A stretch of DNA of 33,563 bases, from NCBI GenBank assembly GCA_905198475.1, contig CAJKCQ010000017.1, positions 1 to 33,563 of the forward strand. The letters run 5' to 3'. Below the pieces are notes generated by a model that worked only from the letters and a program-made list of their open reading frames with translations, searched no databases and was not told the origin of the DNA. The DNA comes from an uncultured Sutterella sp. (lineage in GTDB: Bacteria > Pseudomonadota > Gammaproteobacteria > Burkholderiales > Burkholderiaceae_F). Positions 31,080-33,563 of the stretch are shown piece after piece; the stretch's first letter is position 1, and every line of letters begins with the position of its first letter. A program made the position numbers and the translations under genes.

Positions 31080-31826
31080 TCAGACGCCGGCGGCGGTCTT
31101 TTCCGCGGTCTCTTCGGCGGGAGCGCCGAGCTTGCGCCAGGCGGGCGTGCTCTTGCTCTTCTTCTCGCAGATGTCGAGGATCCGCTCATGCTCGGCGAGT
31201 TCTTCGGGCGTCGCGCGGATCACGACGCAGTCTTCGTACTTCGGCATTGGCGGGAGGTTGTCGATGTCCTCGTTCACGAGCGTGAGCGTGTCCTGGCCGC
31301 GGGTGAGCGCGATGTAGACCTCGGCGAGGAGCTCCGCGTCGAGGAGCGCGCCGTGGAGCGTGCGGTTGGAGTTGTCGATCTCGTAGTAGCGGCAGAGCGC
31401 GTCGAGGCTCACGGCGCGCCCAGGAAGCAGCTTCTTGGCGAGCTTCACCGTGTCAATCACGTTGCAGTAGTCCTCAATCGCGCCGCGCCCGAGCCGCGCG
31501 AGCTCCATGTTGAGGAACCCCGTGTCGAAGGCCGCGTTGTGAATGACGAGGGTCGAGTCGCGCACGAAGTCGAGGAATTGGTCGGCGATCTCGGCGAACT
31601 TCGGCTTGTCGGCGAGGAATTCGGTCGTGATGCCGTGGATCGCGACCGCCTCTTCGGGGACCTCGCGCTCGGGGTTGACGAAGAGCTGCAGGTGGTTTTC
31701 GGGCATGCTCTTCATCACGCGGCCGTCGAGCGCGACGCAGCCGATCTCAATGATGCGGTCCCCCTTGTTGGCGTTGAGGCCCGTGGTTTCCGTGTCGAGC
31801 GTGATCAGTCGGGTTCTCGCGGCCAT
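31080..31826 (-). CDS. dnaQ: DNA polymerase III subunit epsilon (proofreading exonuclease)
   Basis: DnaQ removes misincorporated bases as the 3'-5' exonuclease of the replicase core. The 248-residue protein carries the full DEDDh set: Asp11 and Glu13 in LDTETTG, Asp101 in HNAAFDTGFL, His158 and Asp163 in LHGALLDAE. The C-terminal tail from about residue 195 would bind the alpha subunit. Length is close to E. coli DnaQ (243). AAGGA lies before ATG 31826; the longer frame to 32024 reads back through a terminator and tRNA-Gly and is rejected. It lies downstream of two tRNAs, from which a terminator separates it. Confidence 0.96.
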   Translation of the reverse strand: MAARTRLITLDTETTGLNANKGDRIIEIGCVALDGRVMKSMPENHLQLFVNPEREVPEEAVAIHGITTEFLADKPKFAEIADQFLDFVRDSTLVIHNAAFDTGFLNMELARLGRGAIEDYCNVIDTVKLAKKLLPGRAVSLDALCRYYEIDNSNRTLHGALLDAELLAEVYIALTRGQDTLTLVNEDIDNLPPMPKYEDCVVIRATPEELAEHERILDICEKKSKSTPAWRKLGAPAEETAEKTAAGV

Positions 31827-31943
31827 GACGGTCCTTCTTCGGTGAGCTGAGGGGGAGTGGAGGCGGGGGCGGCGCCCCTGCGGCGTGGAGGATTCTAGCG
31901 GCAGGCGCGGGCGGCGCTCAAACCAACCGGTGTCGGGGGTCCC

Positions 31944-31982
31944 GAAAAAGCAAAAGGCCCGTCGGAACAAACCGTCGGGCCT
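31944..31982 (-). terminator. Intrinsic terminator of the tRNA-Ser/tRNA-Gly unit
   Basis: On the minus strand AGGCCCGACGG and CCGACGGGCCT form a stem with one A-A mismatch and a TTTGTT loop, followed by TTTGCTTTTT. It lies 10 bp after tRNA-Gly and before dnaQ. Confidence 0.85.
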
Positions 31983-31991
31983 CAAGAGAAC

Positions 31992-32066
31992 TGGAGCGGG
32001 CGAAGGGAGTCGAACCCTCGTCATGAGCTTGGGAAGCTCAGGTAATAGCCGTTATACGACGCCCGC
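31992..32066 (-). tRNA. tRNA-Gly (anticodon CCC)
   Basis: A 75-nt cloverleaf with CCA encoded. Acceptor GCGGGCG pairs with CGCCCGC and the discriminator is U, as usual for glycine tRNAs. Anticodon stem TGAGC/GCTCA encloses TTCCCAA, giving CCC for GGG codons; the T-loop is GGTTCGACTCC. Confidence 0.95.
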
Positions 32067-32101
32067 TTCACCTGAATGCTACGCATCCAGTTCATGAATT
32101 T

Positions 32102-32192
32102 TGGCGGAAGGAGAGGGATTCGAACCCTCGATACGGAATCTCCGTATGCCGCCTTTCCAGGGCGGTACAATCAACCACTCTGCCATCCTTCC
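32102..32192 (-). tRNA. tRNA-Ser (anticodon GGA)
   Basis: A 91-nt class II tRNA. Acceptor GGAAGGA pairs with TCCTTCC, then G and CCA. Anticodon stem CCGCC/GGCGG encloses CTGGAAA, giving GGA. A long variable arm with ATACGGA/TCCGTAT follows, and the T-loop is GGTTCGAATCC. It is first in the two-tRNA unit. Confidence 0.95.
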
Positions 32193-32277
32193 ATAGATGC
32201 TTCCCGATCCGCCGCCGACCGGGCCCGTGGTGATTGGGCGGGGCCGGTTGGAGACAAGCTCCGAACCGAGGAAGCGG

Positions 32278-32306
32278 ACTATAGCACGTCCCAGCGCGTT
32301 TGTCAC
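32278..32306 (-). promoter_or_regulatory. Strong sigma70 promoter of the tRNA-Ser/tRNA-Gly unit
   Basis: On the minus strand GTGACA (32306-32301) and TATAGT (32283-32278) each match consensus at five of six positions with ideal 17-bp spacing. Just downstream of the -10 is the GC-rich CCGC, a discriminator of the type seen at stringently controlled stable-RNA promoters. Confidence 0.75.
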
Positions 32307-32383
32307 GGAATTTTTTGCGCATGAGGCAAAAAACTGCGCCGAAACCTCGGTGCGCGCCCTCGTCCCCGGTCGGGAGAATCGTC

Positions 32384-32821
32384 ATGTCGTTGAAAATCTT
32401 CGATTACTGTTGCAGCAACGGTCACGTGTTTGAGGTATGGCTGCGTGAGGCCGCCGACGCAGACCCGCCGGTCTGCCCGGAGTGCGGGGTACCCGCCGAG
32501 CGCCGCCTCCCTTCGGCGCCGGGCCTCAAGCCCGTCGAGGGGACAACCCGCACCGAGGTCGCGGGCGACGTGACGCTCAGGCGGGCGGCTGAGGCGCGGC
32601 GCGCGGCCAAGGAGGCCTACGTCGCCGTCATGCGTCGGGTGGTCGAAAAGGCCGAGGACGTCGGCAGAAACTTTCCCGACGCCGTGCGCGCGATGGAGCG
32701 CGGGAGCGAGGAGCACCGCCTCGTGCGCGGCGAATGCACGCCGCTCGTGGCTGCGGAACTGCGCGCCGACGGCATCGACGTGCTCCCGATTCCCGACGAG
32801 GCCCTGAAGCCCCTCAATTGA
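32384..32821 (+). CDS. DUF1178 family zinc-ribbon protein
   Basis: A 145-residue cytosolic protein. The start LKIFDYCCSNGHVFEVWLRE and the following PVCPECGVPAERRLPSAPGL match the DUF1178 pattern: a K(I/V)FDLxCxxGHxFEGW opening, a second CxxCG knuckle and a conserved RxLPSAP. Together these likely hold one zinc ion. The C-terminal half (RAAKEAYVAVMRRVVEKAED then VGRNFPDAVRAME) is helical and carries the family's G-NFP-A sequence. Function of the family is unknown. ATG 32384 follows GGGAG at good spacing; the longer frame from 32300 runs from the tRNA promoter region. An unidentified gene follows 104 bp later in the same direction. Confidence 0.85.
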   Translation: MSLKIFDYCCSNGHVFEVWLREAADADPPVCPECGVPAERRLPSAPGLKPVEGTTRTEVAGDVTLRRAAEARRAAKEAYVAVMRRVVEKAEDVGRNFPDAVRAMERGSEEHRLVRGECTPLVAAELRADGIDVLPIPDEALKPLN

Positions 32822-32925
32822 AGGGGGGCGGGCGACTTAGAATGAGGCCCTTGCGCGGCGCCGCCTCCTCGAGGCGCGCCGCCTTCCCGCGAAGCTTTTC
32901 ACCCTCTCATTCATCCGCCAGAGCC

Positions 32926-33477
32926 ATGCAGCAGTTCCCGCCCACCGAAGACGTCAAGCCCCACGGACCGATCGACCTCACCGACCAGAGCTCGATGTTC
33001 CTCGTCCTCGAGGAGCTCGGCATCACGCACATGCAGCGCGAGTGGCTCGCCGCGAACGCACCCGACTCGCCCGATCTGCAGGCGGCCGAGGACCAGCACA
33101 AGGAGTTCTTCGACGACCTCTGCGGCATTCTCGAAGGGCGCGCCGGCGAAGACCGCGTCGTCCCGAACGGCTGGGCGGGTGCGAAGGCCGCGGCCCACCT
33201 GCGCGCGGCCTGCCCCGACGTCGTTGAGCGCGCGCTCGAGCGTCTCGGCGCCCCGCAGAAGGCCTCCGACGCCTCCGATGCGGACGTCTTCCGCGCCGTA
33301 CTCACGGCTTTCGAGGCCTCGCTCTCGCGCCTCACCGCGCGTCAGCTCGCCATGAAGTCGGATGGACGCGACATGAGCCCTTCGGAGTACATCCAATTGA
33401 TGATCGGCTGGTCGGGCGTGCTTTCGGGCGCTTTGGAAGCCCTCGTGCTCGAGGATAAGGATCTTCCCTTTCGTTGA
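32926..33477 (+). CDS. Hypothetical protein, 183 aa
   Basis: A complete frame from ATG 32926 with coding-like codon use (third positions mainly G or C). The protein is acidic, with no signal peptide or membrane segment. It is predicted mostly helical: FLVLEELGITHMQREWLAAN, GWAGAKAAAHLRAACPDVVE, FRAVLTAFEASLSRLTARQL and YIQLMIGWSGVLSGALEALV. There is no cysteine cluster or catalytic motif, and I do not recognise a family. Upstream in-frame codons to 32734 overlap the DUF1178 gene and are not used; only a weak AGAG precedes the start. It lies in the same direction as the DUF1178 gene and ends before a minus-strand terminator. Confidence 0.75.
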   Translation: MQQFPPTEDVKPHGPIDLTDQSSMFLVLEELGITHMQREWLAANAPDSPDLQAAEDQHKEFFDDLCGILEGRAGEDRVVPNGWAGAKAAAHLRAACPDVVERALERLGAPQKASDASDADVFRAVLTAFEASLSRLTARQLAMKSDGRDMSPSEYIQLMIGWSGVLSGALEALVLEDKDLPFR

Positions 33478-33513
33478 TTCCACTGTCCCGCCGGTCCGGT
33501 CGTTCCTTTGACC

Positions 33514-33554
33514 AAAAAAACGGCCTCGCGCAAGCCCCGTCCTTCAGGGCGAGG
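33514..33554 (-). terminator. Minus-strand terminator at right window edge
   Basis: CCTCGC (33524-33529) pairs with GCGAGG (33549-33554). On the minus strand the stem is followed by a CCG and seven T residues (33520-33514). It should end a minus-strand gene entering from the right of the window. Confidence 0.65.
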
Positions 33555-33563
33555 TTAGCGAGG

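Noticed and set aside
33514..33563. Right window edge as an IS200/IS605 end
   Set aside because: The stem with seven T residues on the minus strand is better explained as a terminator for a gene outside the window.
1..33563. CRISPR arrays
   Set aside because: No series of regularly spaced direct repeats was seen anywhere in the window.

Overview
The window is about two-thirds G+C and reads as chromosome of a betaproteobacterium of the order Burkholderiales. The gene orders rpsP-rimM-trmD-rplS, leuS-lptE-holA-proA and rpsO-pnp-tpiA-secG-tRNA-Leu support this. Compact operons beside orphan ABC solute-binding proteins and a Tat-exported flavoprotein fit a gut-type Sutterellaceae relative; this family placement is inference.

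Layout. 1-2770: ribosomal protein/tRNA and rRNA modification operon, with terminator-like hairpins before rpsP and between rpsP and rimM. 2690-6165: a possible truncated secreted-protein gene, a GldA-like dehydrogenase and an orphan GsiB-like binding protein behind a palindrome and a leader hairpin. 6300-8155 (minus): an RlmL-like 23S rRNA methyltransferase and a lipoprotein. 8235-11092: a lower-GC accessory patch. It holds a fic gene split by a complete 1,916-bp IS1634-like element with a 6-bp target duplication; removing the element and one repeat restores the frame. The patch abuts the 3' stub of an unidentified gene. 11372-18528 (minus): HD-domain protein, proA, holA, lptE and leuS, with an oppositely oriented small-heat-shock-like gene wedged between lptE and leuS.

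18847-24600: uvrD, a Tat-exported FAD enzyme, tRNA-Arg(CCT), the 3' relic of an IS200/IS605 tnpB with its right-end hairpins, and a TetR-type regulator. 24724-28979 (minus): rpsO, pnp, tpiA, secG, tRNA-Leu(GAG), tRNA-Gln(CTG). 29148-30823 (minus): polar amino-acid ABC binding protein and permease without an ATPase. 31080-32306 (minus): tRNA-Ser(GGA) and tRNA-Gly(CCC), then dnaQ followed by an 11-G tract. 32384-33477: a DUF1178 zinc-ribbon protein and an unidentified 183-aa protein.

Most of the window is housekeeping: translation, tRNA modification, replication and repair, RNA decay and secretion. I see no clearly new multi-gene system. The most informative accessory features are the IS-disrupted, catalytic-histidine-less fic gene, the tnpB/right-end relic between tRNA-Arg and tetR, and several unexplained palindromes and terminators.
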